From positions 60,718,742 to 60,782,741 of the forward strand of contig JAUPFV010000005.1 in the NCBI GenBank assembly GCA_036936605.1: a stretch of 64,000 bases of DNA. The letters run 5' to 3'. This document shows positions 1 through 11,178 of this stretch, in pieces; position 1 is the stretch's first letter; each line of letters starts with the position of its first letter. This DNA comes from Limnanthes douglasii subsp. nivea (Eukaryota > Streptophyta > Magnoliopsida > Brassicales > Limnanthaceae). Under the pieces are notes generated by a model. The model saw only the letters and a list, made by a program, of their open reading frames with translations, did no database searches and had not been told where the DNA came from. The translations under genes and the position numbers were made by a program.

Positions 1-516
1 AATAATATTGAGTTTCACAACTAGTAAAAAAATTTAGTGTAATAAACAGGGTTGAAAAAAAATCTAGAAGGAGCTGCAGAGAAATGGATGAGTTATTTAT
101 GATAATGGGGCTAAAGAGAATAACAAGCTTTATTATATTAAATATAAATGTTAAATTCATGTATTTAGTGGTCAAGAACTAAACTAAAGCAAACATAAGA
201 GATAAGGGGATAAATGATATACCGTTAGAACTTGTTTGCAAGGAGTAAATGAGTGGGGTGAGAAATTCACTTTAATAGTGGTAATCATGTAATTTTATTA
301 TTCACCTCATGTACAATATAAACGACATAGTCTTTTGGGGAAAATGGCCAATGATTAATCAATTATTACTACATTTATTCATTTTCTCTATTTCTCTCTC
401 TACTAAATATTGGTTATCTCTCTAAAAGTATCTGATACGATCATTTCTTAGACTCATGCTCTAATACGAACATCTTCGCATTTGGCTTTATCTCTAAGAA
501 ATATATGAGTTCATCA
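1..516 (+). repeat. 5' LTR (right part) of Tat-type element A
   Basis: This is the sequence just upstream of a primer-binding site and ends in TTCATCA at 510-516, the same ending (TTCA just before GTGGYGCCGTC) seen at the LTR/PBS border of element B at 41161. It contains pyrimidine-rich CTCTCTCT blocks like those near the end of B's LTR. The left edge is unclear: AGATAAGGGGA near 200 resembles the TGATAAGGGAG start of B's LTR, giving an LTR of about 316 bp, with unassigned sequence before it. No matching 3' LTR is visible downstream of the element. Confidence 0.5.
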
Positions 517-517
517 G

Positions 518-534
518 TGGTGCCGTCTGTGGGA
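518..534 (+). promoter_or_regulatory. primer-binding site of element A
   Basis: TGGTGCCGTCTGTGGGA directly follows the LTR end. It matches, with small changes, the TGGCGCCGTCTTTGGGA of element B at 41163. In this group of plant Ty3/gypsy elements this position binds the host tRNA that primes minus-strand DNA synthesis. I did not assign the tRNA species. Confidence 0.75.
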
Positions 535-599
535 ACGTAAGTGGTACCCGAAATCAACGTTCCAAAACCATAAAAATAATCCACGGCAAAAAAAAAACA

Positions 600-2500
600 A
601 TGGAAACTGAAATTCGTGGAGAGTTGGAAGCAAATCCGATAAATAATTTGATCGGAGTCTCATGTGTAAACCTTGTGATGGAAGAGCAACTGAAAAACGA
701 ATGAAACAACAATAATCGATAAACTGGACAGCTCCTTGAAGAATTTGTCATGGTTGTCAGGCGGAAAGAGCTTTTGGAGGACATTGAAAGGCTAAACGCT
801 GCAAAGGAAGTGATAATAAACTCCAGAAGAATCAAATCAGAAGTTTGACGAGAGTACGTCATGGCAGATCAAGCCCAAGATGTCAATCAATCTGACGAAA
901 GGCATCAGAAAAATGACCATCGATCTTCCAAAAGGCGATCTAGATCTAAACAATGATACGAATCAACAGAATCTAGTCAATATACTTCTCTTAGTTCACA
1001 TGAATTTTCATCCTCAGATGATGGTGGGCATAAAACAGATCAGAAACAAAAAGAATCAAGGGTGCATAAAAGTTCTCATCGAACAAGTCAGAGAACTAAG
1101 AGTTCGAGGAAAAAAGGACAATCATGGAAATAGAAAGTAATACTCTGAAGAGCCCCACAAAGCGGTAAATACAATTCGACCAGAACATGTAACTCCTCTA
1201 AGATAAATTGAGTCTAACAGCTACAATTAGGATTACCGAGTCAGTAATTAATTTACTTTCTCGTCCAAAGAGAGACTTTATATGGTTGCGAACAAATGAC
1301 TGTGAGGAAGTGCTTATAAGTTCAGACATAATTAGAGGTTATCTCCAGTTTCTCCAAAAATTTTATCCCGACACCTTCCAAAGTGGTTTGACAATTCTAA
1401 GCTGGAAACGTTTGATGAGATACAAGATCCAGACAGTTACATTGAATAATTCAAGAATTCCATGATCAATTACAATGACGATGACAAGTTATTACACATG
1501 GCTTTCTCTCAAACTTTCAAGAATATTGCGTCAAAGTGGTATAACCGTTTACCTCAAGGGTGTATAAAGAATTTTGATATGTTTGCAGCATGTCCCAATA
1601 GCACTTTGTTGGAAGCAAAACATTCTGAGCGAACGAGGACACTATAATCTACTACACCGAGAAAGTTGGGGAGAGTCTCAAAGAGTATACAAAGCGTTTC
1701 ATCTAAGTCAAGACATATATGGAATTTTGAGAAGAAAAAATGGCTCTTGCTGCCTTTCAAATGGGTTTTCTTCCAGGGGTGATGAAAGATAATGCCGCAG
1801 AGACGTAGGCCATGAAATTCTGAGCATTGTTGGATCAGATAGAGAAGCGAATTCTAGTTGAAGAAACTAGAGCGTCAGAGATAGAATCGATGTCGCAGTT
1901 CTACCAGGCTCCGACCATGATAAAAGCCAGTGTGCCACCGGTGAATGTCCGACCGCAAGTATCGAAACTAACAAAAACAGTCCAACCCCGAGCATCTGTT
2001 CAAGCTATGAGTCAGGCACCTCAAAGGGTAGTCAACACTCAACAGTACACACCTGTAGTCAACACTCAACCAGTATGCCCGGCCCATGTCCAACAAATGG
2101 GTCCGACCAGCTCATTATGCAGAGGTGACTAAGTGTATGTGTCAATTATCTTTAAGAAGACACGTTTGAATGTACACTTTCATAAGTTGTTCCCAACACA
2201 GACTCCAAGGGAACATATAAAAATAAATATTGTCAGTATCATGAGGATATCGGGCATGATACAAAAGACTTTGTGGCACTGAAAAAAGAAGTGCAATACT
2301 TGATAGAAAATGAAAAGTTAGTCAATTTTGTGAAGAATAATTCTAGGGTTGTTCTCAAACAAGAAGCTCATCCTACGCAAAAAGATACGATGATGATATC
2401 AGAAACAATTGATGAAAAATCTATAGATGCATTCAATATCTCTGCTGAGTATTTAGACCCAACGTCGGGTAAAAACAGCATAAACATGGTAAAAAACTGA
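600..2500 (+). pseudogene. gag remnant of element A
   Basis: Decayed capsid gene of a Tat-type Ty3/gypsy element, spread over at least four short open stretches in different frames (880-1140, 1208-1465, 1462-1647, 1827-2132, 2273-2500). The diagnostic part is at 1462-1600, where NDDDKLLHMAFSQTFK and WYNRLPQG match the retrotransposon gag core (DDDKLL..FSQTFKG.ASEWYNRLPQGSI) of element B at 42032-42180. A serine/arginine/lysine-rich block near 900-1130 corresponds to the basic region of B's gag. Many stops and frameshifts make it non-functional. Confidence 0.8.
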
Positions 2501-2689
2501 TAGCAAGAGGAAAAATAAGTGAGTTATGTGATTTCTTTGAATCACTAACAATTTTTGAAGGAGATACAATTGCAAGAATATCAAACTACTCTCGGAAGAG
2601 GCATATCGTTAGTCTCGCAACACACTGAAAACAGTCGCTTCAATACATCTATATAGAAATTCATCCATAGTAATCTGTTTAGAATATGA

Positions 2690-3105
2690 CATGAGAGATG
2701 TAGTTAGTCCGCATGAGGATGCAGTAGTCATCGGGGCGGAGATAGTGGGAAATGAGATACAATTTTTTTTATTGATACGAGTAGTTCAGCTAACATAATG
2801 TCTATGTCTACTTATAGCCAGATAAAAAACCCACCAAAAATCTTGCGATTTGATCAAACAACAGTTGGATTCACTGGGGCTACAGCTGAAGTGGTCTGAG
2901 AGTTCGAGAACATGGTATAATTGGGCCGAGGACCATTGAAAAAGGTAGTCAAAATCTTATTTGTAGTGGCAGATGCTCCTACATCTTATAATGCTATCTT
3001 CGGAAGGTTTTGGTTTTCTAAGATGCATGCTGTGCCATCAACCGTCCATCAATGTTTAGAGTATGTTGTGGGAAACAATGTGGGAACAGTTAAAAGCAGC
3101 CAGAA
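2690..3105 (+). pseudogene. protease remnant of element A
   Basis: Aspartic protease region of the Tat-type polyprotein. Near 2770-2800 the reading IDTSSSANIM occupies the position of IDTGSFANIF in element B (43096-43130), so the D-T-G active-site triad reads D-T-S here. Downstream, DAPTSYNAIFGRFWFSKMHA (2970-3030) matches DAPTAYNEILGRSWLSRMHG of B. The frame then runs into the internal deletion near 3105. It has several stops and is not functional. Confidence 0.75.
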
Positions 3106-3560
3106 AATGGCAAGAATTACTGTGGGCTTATCGAACCAATCCACGAACTGCCACCCAAAAGTCTTATTTTTCCCTTATTTATGGGATGTATGCAATCACA
3201 CCTATAATCTACTTTGCCATCATTCAAGATACAAAACTATTTCGAACATGCTAATGAAATGATTGTAAGGAATCAGTTGGATCTGATTGAAGAAAGAAGA
3301 GTGAATCCATATTTAAGAACATCACATTATCAGGGTTTAATGAGAAGTAGGTTTGCATCCAAAGTAAAAAAGAAGAGATTTCCAGTTAGGGGACAAAGTA
3401 TTGAGAAAAGTCTTTTTGAATAACAAAGACAAAAAATTCGGAAAATTGGCTCCGAATTGGGAAGGCCCATATATGGTATGTGAAAAGATCAAGCAAGGAA
3501 CATTGAGACTTCAAGAAAAAAAAAGACAACTTGTTAAAGCACCCATAAAACATTGAGCAT
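3102..3560 (+). pseudogene. integrase C-terminal remnant of element A
   Basis: Only the end of integrase survives. Around 3103-3190 the reading KWQELLWAYRTNPRTAT matches the end of B's integrase core (KWPEYLQEVLWAYRTTP). The rest matches B's C-terminal domain: LMRSRFASKVK at 3340-3370, and FGKLAPNWEGPY at 3440-3475, which is the GPY/F-type motif. Reverse transcriptase, both RNase H domains and the integrase catalytic core are absent between this and the protease, showing a large internal deletion. Frames change several times. Confidence 0.8.
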
Positions 3561-3760
3561 CTTAGGTTGTACTTAGAATGAAATTAACTTTTAAATATTT
3601 ACTTGATCATACTTCAATGTAAATATTTGGGGGCATATGATTTTCTTTACCCTTGTGGCGTGGGGAGGTTTTAATGAGGTGTACGATTTTAAATCAATGT
3701 TTTCTTATGCCCATTTTAAATGTTTCGGCGAGTACAAGGAGATTGGATAAATTAAATATA

Positions 3761-3910
3761 TATTAAACACCTCAATCCTTCAAATGAAGTATCTTTGAGG
3801 TGATCAGATCTATTAAACACCTCCACCATTCAAATGAAGTATCTTTGAAGTGATCAGATCTATTAAACACTTTCATCCTTCAAATGAAATATCTTTGAAG
3901 TGATTCAATG
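3761..3910 (+). repeat. three tandem 50-bp repeats between pol and aORF of element A
   Basis: Three head-to-tail units of exactly 50 bp (3761-3810, 3811-3860, 3861-3910), each starting TATTAAACAC. They share CTTCAAATGAAGTATCTTTGA, which contains the short dyad CTTCAAATGAAG. They lie in the spacer separating the sense pol genes from the antisense frame. Confidence 0.9.
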
Positions 3911-5310
3911 AACTAAATGCTCATTAAACACGTCGTAAAAATTAAATAATGATTAAATACTAGACATAATAAGAGAAATAGACATATACGAAGGGACAAT
4001 GAACATTAAACATTGATTTAAATATGTCCGATCCACCATCACAAAAAATGCTTTTGCCATCCAAGGACTTTGGTTCGCAAAAAAAGTTTGAAATAAATTA
4101 ACAGATTGCCTTGGCCATCCAATAACTTTAGTCTTAAACATAAAAAGTAAACACAATAACCTTACCTTCGTTTTTCTCCTTACCGTCGTCTTTCTTGGGA
4201 CTCTTGGCATTGATGTTTGAGCTTTCATCAGTTCCCTCATCAGAATCACTCTCGCTTGGTAGAGAATAACCGTGTTTATCACCATCTGGTATGGTATGCA
4301 AACGTATCTCATCATATGGTACGAACTTCCACAAAGTTCCAAGGTTCATATTTTGAAAAGTCTCATGAAATAGCAAAATCATATCTCATTTGATACCTTC
4401 ATCTCTTCTTCCAAAGAATCCACAACACCAGCAACATATTTCTCTATTGCTGCAGCTATCTCTTGGAATTGAATCTTCTTTAGAGAATTATTTTCTTCTT
4501 TTTTTTATCTTTAATAAGTTTATCTAACCTTTATTTCTCTGAGGATAAGGTGTTGATAGTGCTTGCATTGGTGGTTTCTTGTTCCTTCAAAGATTTAATC
4601 TCATATGAGGTGGTAGTTTCTAGTTCAGAATCCTTATTCTTGATGGCCTCTTGGGCAACCTTGGATTGACGCAGTTTGGTGCTTAGTTAATCTTTCTCTT
4701 TACCTAAAGCCTCCATTTTTTGTTGTTCAGACAACAGACAACCCTTCAAATTTTGGTTTTATGTGGTAAGAGAAGTGATATCCTTAGCCTGATCCCTGAC
4801 TTGTATTTCCAGATCAACGATTGGCCTTATATAGCCCCGAATTGTATAGCCCAAAGTATCCTGCTCACTTGAAACTGCAAATGATTCTCCTTCATAAATC
4901 ACAGCATTGGTCATAGTGGTTGTTTGGGGAAACTTTTGGTCAAAGTTCTCTTTGTCAAACTCACCAAAATACATATTACCTAAGTCATCCAGGTTGACAT
5001 CACCCTCATTAGGATGCGGATCGACTGTAGGAAACACTGGAGAGGGAGGATCAACATATACTTCTTCTTGTGAAGGAATATCAGATGGGAGAGTGGGAAG
5101 AACTTTTGTAGGTCAGAGTATGATCTCTGACCATATGTAATTTTTCTTCTTTTTTGTAGCCCTTCGATCACCTCCCTCATTACGCCTTTTATTACTTTTT
5201 TTCTTGAGTTGAAGCAAATGATATGATCCTGTAGCCTCACCAACTGTTGCAGCAACTGTTTCTAACAAAACAACACTGATTCCTTCAGGATTCTCCGAAC
5301 TAGCTGCTTC

Positions 5311-6518
5311 AGGAAACTGTTGAGATGGGTCAACTTCAGTTTTTTCTTCTTCTTATTCTTCTTCAACTTGTCCGGGTGGCTAGGAGCTTTGTTTCGGTCT
5401 GGTAAGTAGAGTTTGCTATCCTTTGTATAAGCTCTTTTAAGGATGACATCCGATAAAGGGGGAGTGGTCACCTGTTCCCAAGAAAGATCTCTGCTTCCAG
5501 TGGTATTTCACAAATGAGCCCTCAACATGTTTCCAGAAGTGAAACAATTGTGAAAGCCCAGCCCCCAATTATCCGATACTCGTTGATTTAACTTGGCAAA
5601 TATAGCCTTTCCACCCTCCGAATGCTCTGAGAATATTTTCGAAAAAACTGCAAAAAGATGCAATAATCAGTTCGTATATTAACATAAAGTCTAAACACTA
5701 ATAAAAATCCGAACAAAAGTTACCTGAACTTTTCCAGGTATCTAGTCAATTGGCTTAGATTTGACTCATAGTTTATCTTTTTTGCATTCTCCCAAACTCC
5801 ACTTATGAAAAAACACTGAGTTCTCCATGGTTTTTCAGCCTCCAATAAATCATTCACTACTTTTTAATTGTTTCCTATCTTGTGATGATAAAAAATGATT
5901 TGGTGAATTCTATAGAAACTAGCCACGACAGCAAATTGCTCCATAGGCATGGCAATATTTGACAGTTTGAAGCAATAATGCTAGCTAGCAGAGTATACAA
6001 AGCATTCGGGCTTAACTGGCTTGGGCAAAGCTTGATTAGATGAAAATATCTAACTATTTCCGAGTCTAAGGGGAAAACGAAGATCCCAGTTCAGCACCTC
6101 GGTGTATACCACCATCTCATTAGCTTTACATCTATAGGAGTTTCCAGAGTGATAGGGATCCTCACCTTGACAGACTCCGGAAGCCCCATTTGGTTTGTAT
6201 CCGATCTAATTCGACAGTGTGTGTATACACGTAAGAAATATTTTGAAGGGCCAATAAGTATTTCACACTAACCTTACAAAATTTGGGCCCAACTTTCTCT
6301 TCCAAGCACTACAAAATCGACTCACTATATGGTTGTCCTACCTTTCCTCTATTTGTCCGGTCCGAAGTTGTATTCCCCGTTTGTCTGGATGTTTCCAAGA
6401 GGGTATCTTCCCTGCTAACTTCCATATGTTCTTCCATTATAACAGCTTCAAAGCTTTCTCTGTCTAGAAAGTTTTCTTGTTCTAAAAACGAAAACAGTCA
6501 AACAATATTTTTTTCTTC
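5311..6518 (-). repeat. aORF tandem unit 1 (1208 bp)
   Basis: First of four direct repeats, starting at AGGAAACTGTTGAGAT. Read on the minus strand it holds an N-terminal piece, the Transposase_28-like core, and a short intron. The intron runs 5723 to 5648, donor CAG|GTAAC and acceptor TTGCAG|T, 76 bp. A post-intron exon then contains TTPPLSDVILKRAYTKDSKL. This is the unit attached to the original C-terminal part of the gene, which continues leftwards to 4134. Confidence 0.9.
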
Positions 6519-7729
6519 AGGAAACTGTTGAGATAGGTCAACTTCAGTTTTTTTTTTCTTCTTCTTATTCTTCTTCAACTTGTCAGGGTGGCTAGGAGCT
6601 TTGTTTCGGTCTGCTAATTAGAGTTTTATATCCTTTGTATAAGCTCTTTTAATGATGACATCCGATAAAAGGGGAGTGGTCACCTGTTCCCAAGAAAGAT
6701 CTCTGCTTCCAGTGGTATTTCACAAATGAGCCCTCAACATGTTTCCAGAAGTGAAACAATTGTGAAAGCCCAGCCCCCAATTATCCGATACTCGTTAATT
6801 TAACTTGGCAAATATAGCCTTTCCATCCTCCGAATGCTCTGAGAATATTTTTGAAAAAACTGCAAAAAGATGCAATAATCAGTTCGTATATTAACATAAA
6901 GTCTAAACACTAATAAAATTCCGAACAAAAGTTACCTGAACTCTTCCAGGTATCTAGTAAATTGGCTTAGATTTGACTCATAGTTTATCTTTTTTGCATT
7001 CTCCTAAACTCCACTTATGAAAAAACATTGAGTTCTCCATGGTTTTTCAGCCTCCAATAAATCATTCACTACTTTGTAATTGTTTCCTATCTTGTAATGA
7101 TAAAAAATGATTTGGTGAATTCTACAGAAACTAGCCACGACAGTAAATTGCTCCATAGGAATGGCAATTTTTGACAGTTTGAAGCAACAATGCTAGCTAG
7201 CAGAGTATACCAAGTATTCGGGCTCAACTGGCTTGGGCAAAGCTTGATTAGATGAAAATATCTAACTATTTCCGAGTCTAAGGGGAAAACGAAGACCCCA
7301 ATTCAGCACCTCGGTGTATACCACCATCTCATTAGCTTTACATCCATAGGAGTTTCCAGAGTGATAGGGATCCTCACCTTGACAGACTCTGGAAGCCCCA
7401 TTTGGTTCGTATCCGATCTAATTCGGCAGTGTGTGTATACACGTAAAAAATATTTTGAAGGGCCAATAAGTATTTCACACTAATCTTAAAAAATTTAGGC
7501 CCAACTTTCTCTTCCAAGCACTACAGAAGCGACTCACTATATGGTTTTCCTACCTTTCCTCTATTTGTCCGGTATGAAGTTGTATTCCCCGTTTGTCTGG
7601 ATGTTTCCAAGAGGGTATCTTCCCTGCTATCTTCCATATGTTCTTCCATTGTAGCAGCTTCAAAACTTTCTCTCTCTAGAAAGTTTTCTTGTTCTAAAAA
7701 AGAAAAAGTTAAACAATATTTTTTTCTTC
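6519..7729 (-). repeat. aORF tandem unit 2 (1211 bp)
   Basis: Second direct copy, colinear with unit 1 throughout with only scattered substitutions and one- to few-base indels. Most changes in the core create stops, so no long frame remains. Its junction with unit 1 lies in ATATTTTTTTCTTC|AGGAAACTG. Confidence 0.9.
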
Positions 7730-8935
7730 AGGAAACTGTTGAGATGGGTCAACTTCAGTTTTTTTCTTCTTCTTATTCTTCTTCAACTTGTCTGGGTGGC
7801 TAGGAGCTTTGTTTCGGTCTCATAAGTAGAGTTTGCTATCCTTTGTATAAGCTCTTTTAAGGATGACATCCGATAAAAGGGGAGTGGTCACCTGTTCCCA
7901 AGAAAGATCTCTGCTTCCAGTGGTATTTCACAAATGAGCCCTCAACATGTTTCCAGAAGTGAACAATTGTGAAAGCCCAGCCCCCAATTATCCGACACTC
8001 GTTGATTTAACTTGGCAAATATAGCCTTCCCACCCTCCGAATGCTCTGAGAATATTTTCAAAAAAACTGCAAAAAATGCAATAATCAGTTCGTATATTAA
8101 CATAAAGTCTAAACACTAATAAAAATCCGAACAAAAGTTACCTCAACTCTTCCAGGTATCTAGTCAATTGGCTTAGATTTGACTCATAGTTTATCTTTTT
8201 TGCGTTCTCCCAAACTTCACTTATGAAAAAGACTGAGTTTTCCATGGTTTTTCAGCCTCCAATAAATTATTCACTACTTTGTAATCGTTTCCTATCTTCT
8301 GATGATAAAAAAATGATTTGGTGAATTCTACAGAAACTAGCCACGACAGCAAATTGCTCCATAAGCATGGCAATTTTTGACAGTTTGAAGCAATAATGCT
8401 AGCTAGCAGAGTATACAAAGTATTCGGGCTCAACTGGCTTGGGCAAAGCTTGATTAGATGAAAATATCTAACTATTTCCGAGCCTAAGGGAAAACAAAGA
8501 CCCCAGTTCAGCACCTCGGTGTATACCACCATCTCATTAGCTTTACATCCATAAGAGTTTCCAGAGTGATAGGGATCCTCACCTTGACAGACTTGGGAAG
8601 CCCCATTTGGTTCGTATCCGATCTAATTCGGCAGTGTGTGTATACACGTAAGAAATATTTTAAAGGGCCAATAAGTATTTCACACTAATCTTACAAAATT
8701 TGGGCCCAAATTTCTCTTCCAAGCACTATAGAAACGACTCACTATATGGTTGTCCAACATTTCCTCTATTTGTCCGGTCCGAAGTTGTATTCCCCGTTTG
8801 TCTGGATGTTTCCAAGAGGGTATCTTCCCTGCTATCTTCCATATGTTCTTCCATTATAGCAGCTTCAAAGCTTTCTCTCTCTAGAAAGTTTTATTGTTCT
8901 AAAAAATAAAATAGTGAAACTATATTTTTTTCTTC
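7730..8935 (-). repeat. aORF tandem unit 3 (1206 bp)
   Basis: Third direct copy. A minus-strand open stretch at 8532-8221 preserves the core (VVYTEVLNWG..., CPSQLSPNTLYTLLASIIAS, LLEAEKPWKTQSF). It corresponds position by position to the aORF cores of element B (49186-48960) and element C (55939-55610). Confidence 0.9.
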
Positions 8936-10135
8936 AGGAAACTGTTGAGATGAGTCAACTTCAGTTATTTTCTTCTTCTTATTCTTCTTCAACTTGTCCG
9001 GATAGCTAGGAGCTTTGTTTCGGTCTCGTAAGTAGAGTTTGTTATCCTTTGTATAAGCTCTTTTAAGGATGACATCCGATAAAGGAGGAGTGGTCACCTG
9101 TTCCCAAGAAAGATTTCTGCTTCCAGTGGTATTTCACAAATGAGCCCTCAACATGTTTCTAGAAGTGAAACAATTGTGAAAGCCCAACCCCAATTATCCG
9201 ATACTCGTTGATTTAACTTGGCAAATATAGCCTTTCCACCCTCCGAATGCTCTGAGAATATTTTCGGAAAAACTGCAAAAAGATGCAATTATCAGTTTGT
9301 ATATTAACATAAAGTCTAAGCACTAATAAAAATCCGAACAAAAGTTACCTGAACTCTTCCAGGTATCTAGTCATTTGGCTTAGATTTGACTCATAGTTTA
9401 TCTTTTTTGCGTTCTCCCAAACTTCACTTATGAAAAAAGACTGAGTTTTCCATGGTTTTTCAGCCTCCAATAAATCATTCACTACTTTGTAATCGTTTCC
9501 TATCTTGTGATGATAAAAAAATGATTTGGTGAATTCTACAGAAACTAGCCACGACAGCAAATTGCTCCATAAGCATGGCAATTTTTGACAGTTTGAAGCA
9601 ATAATGCTAGCTAGCAGAGTATACAAAGTATTCGGGCTCAACTGGCTTGGGCAAAGCTTGATTAGATGAAAATATCTAACTATTTCCGAGCCTAAGGGAA
9701 AACAAATACCCCAGTTCAGCACCTCGGTGTATACCACCATCTCATTAGCTTTACATCCATAAGAGTTTCCAGAGTTATAGGGATCCTCACCTTGACAGAC
9801 TTCGGAAGCCCCATTTGGTTCGTATCCGATCTAATTCGGCAGCGTGTGTATACACGTAAGAAATATTTTAAAGGGCCAATAAGTATTTCACACTAATCTT
9901 ACAAAATTTGGGCCCAAATTTCTCTTCCAAGCACTATAGAAACGACTCACTATATGGTTGTCCAACATTTCCTCTATTTGTCCGGTCCGAAGTTGTATTC
10001 CCCGTTTGTCTGGATGTTTCCAAGAGGGTATCTTCCCTGCTATCTTCCATATGTTCTTCCATTATAGCAGCTTCAAAGCTTTCTCTCTCTAGAAAGTTTT
10101 CTTGTTCTAAAAAAGAAAACAGTAAAACAATATTA
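8936..10135 (-). repeat. aORF tandem unit 4 (about 1200 bp)
   Basis: Fourth copy, most upstream in aORF orientation. It keeps the longest core frame (9740-9345, 131 codons) and the N-terminal acidic piece EDSREDTLLETSRQTG. The repeat match ends near 10135, at AACAATATT followed by unrelated sequence, which marks the edge of recognisable element A. Units 3 and 4 look closest to each other by eye: both read AAACAAA before the LNWG core, and share several substitutions. Confidence 0.88.
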
Positions 10136-11178
10136 AATATAGGAGAAAAGAATTTGAGTGATTTACGAAGGAGAGATAAATCATTCAAGTAATGATAATG
10201 GGCTATTAAGTACAACCTAATTACTTTTTGAAAAAATAGGTGCAAATACCGAGAAAAAAAACGGAAGAGAGGCCAAATGGCAGAAATTATTGACAACAAT
10301 AGCAACTCATGATAATGACTATCTTTTTGTGGTCGTTTGATCGTATTGCAAATAACTTTGAGATGAAATTGGTATAGTTTGAACCGCATTCAAACTACAT
10401 AACCACTTTCACCAAATTCTGTGTAGGACTTGATTCAACATCAAGCTTTAAACCGTTCCAACGATCCACTCAAATTTTTAATTTTTAATTTTATTTTGTT
10501 TCACCATAGTATTATATTATACTTTGATTCGTTTTTCTAGCCATATACATATTCCCTTGTCTTTGAAGAAATCATTCGAATATAACTGTTTCTAAATGAA
10601 AGAATTGTATTTCATGCTACATATATCTTCTCGAACAAATACACTTAAAATATCATTTTGATATTGGTTAGCATCCAAATAATAAAAAATAATCATGTTT
10701 TCGTATTTGTTATGGGTTAAACTTGGATATTTTAAATTAAAAGAGACCGGGTATATGAAGAGATAAAATCACAAAATTGGGTCGAGATGAATGGATGAGA
10801 TTTTGAGAACTAGGTGAACCAATTTTTTAAACTATCAAAATCACTAGTTTGTTTATATAGGTGTTATGTATCATTGGTGTGGTGGCTGGACATATAAGCC
10901 CTAGCTCGATAATATTTTGGTTTTACAAATTTGGCGATCTTTTACAATGATCATGTGTAATCATGGGAGTTTAGTAGCATGTCTTGTTGATTTGGTTGAA
11001 AAGATAAGTTAAAAGAGTGGTAGTTTGTTTGGTGGTTTACTAAAAGTCTGATCTGAATTAGGCATTATAGCACAAATGAATTGGATTGATCGGTGCAACA
11101 ATCAAAATGCAAAACTGAATCTACAAAATCTACAAAGAAACTGGTGATTACAAAAAAAGAAACAGTTGCGAAAAAGGG
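10136..11178. other. non-coding stretch between element A and the host gene
   Basis: AT-rich DNA. I see no gene, no LTR matching 1-516 and no long repeat. A minus-strand open frame continues from unit 4 to 10389 but has no recognisable content outside the repeat. The right end would contain the 3' UTR of the minus-strand gene ending at 11179. Confidence 0.5.

Larger units (their letters stand above)
4134..10135 (-). pseudogene. antisense ORF (aORF) of element A, core amplified four times
   Basis: Minus-strand gene of unknown function carried by Tat-type elements between pol and the 3' LTR. Its C-terminus (4382 down to 4134) has NLGTLWKFV followed by an acidic SDSDEGTDES tail, matching NLGSFWKLV and SDSEASDSEES of element B's aORF. 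The globular part lies in four tandem units from 5311 to 10135 described separately. Each has a core like LNWGLCFPLGSEIVRYFHLI..CPSQLSPN, resembling the plant 'putative gypsy-type transposon' domain (Transposase_28). No N-terminal low-complexity region or promoter comparable to B and C is seen beyond 10135, so the 5' end seems lost. Stops and frameshifts are frequent. Confidence 0.75.

Noticed and set aside
9934..10389. 151-codon minus-strand frame taken as a whole gene
   Set aside because: Its left part is the acidic N-terminal piece of aORF unit 4; the part beyond 10135 is unrelated sequence read through by chance.
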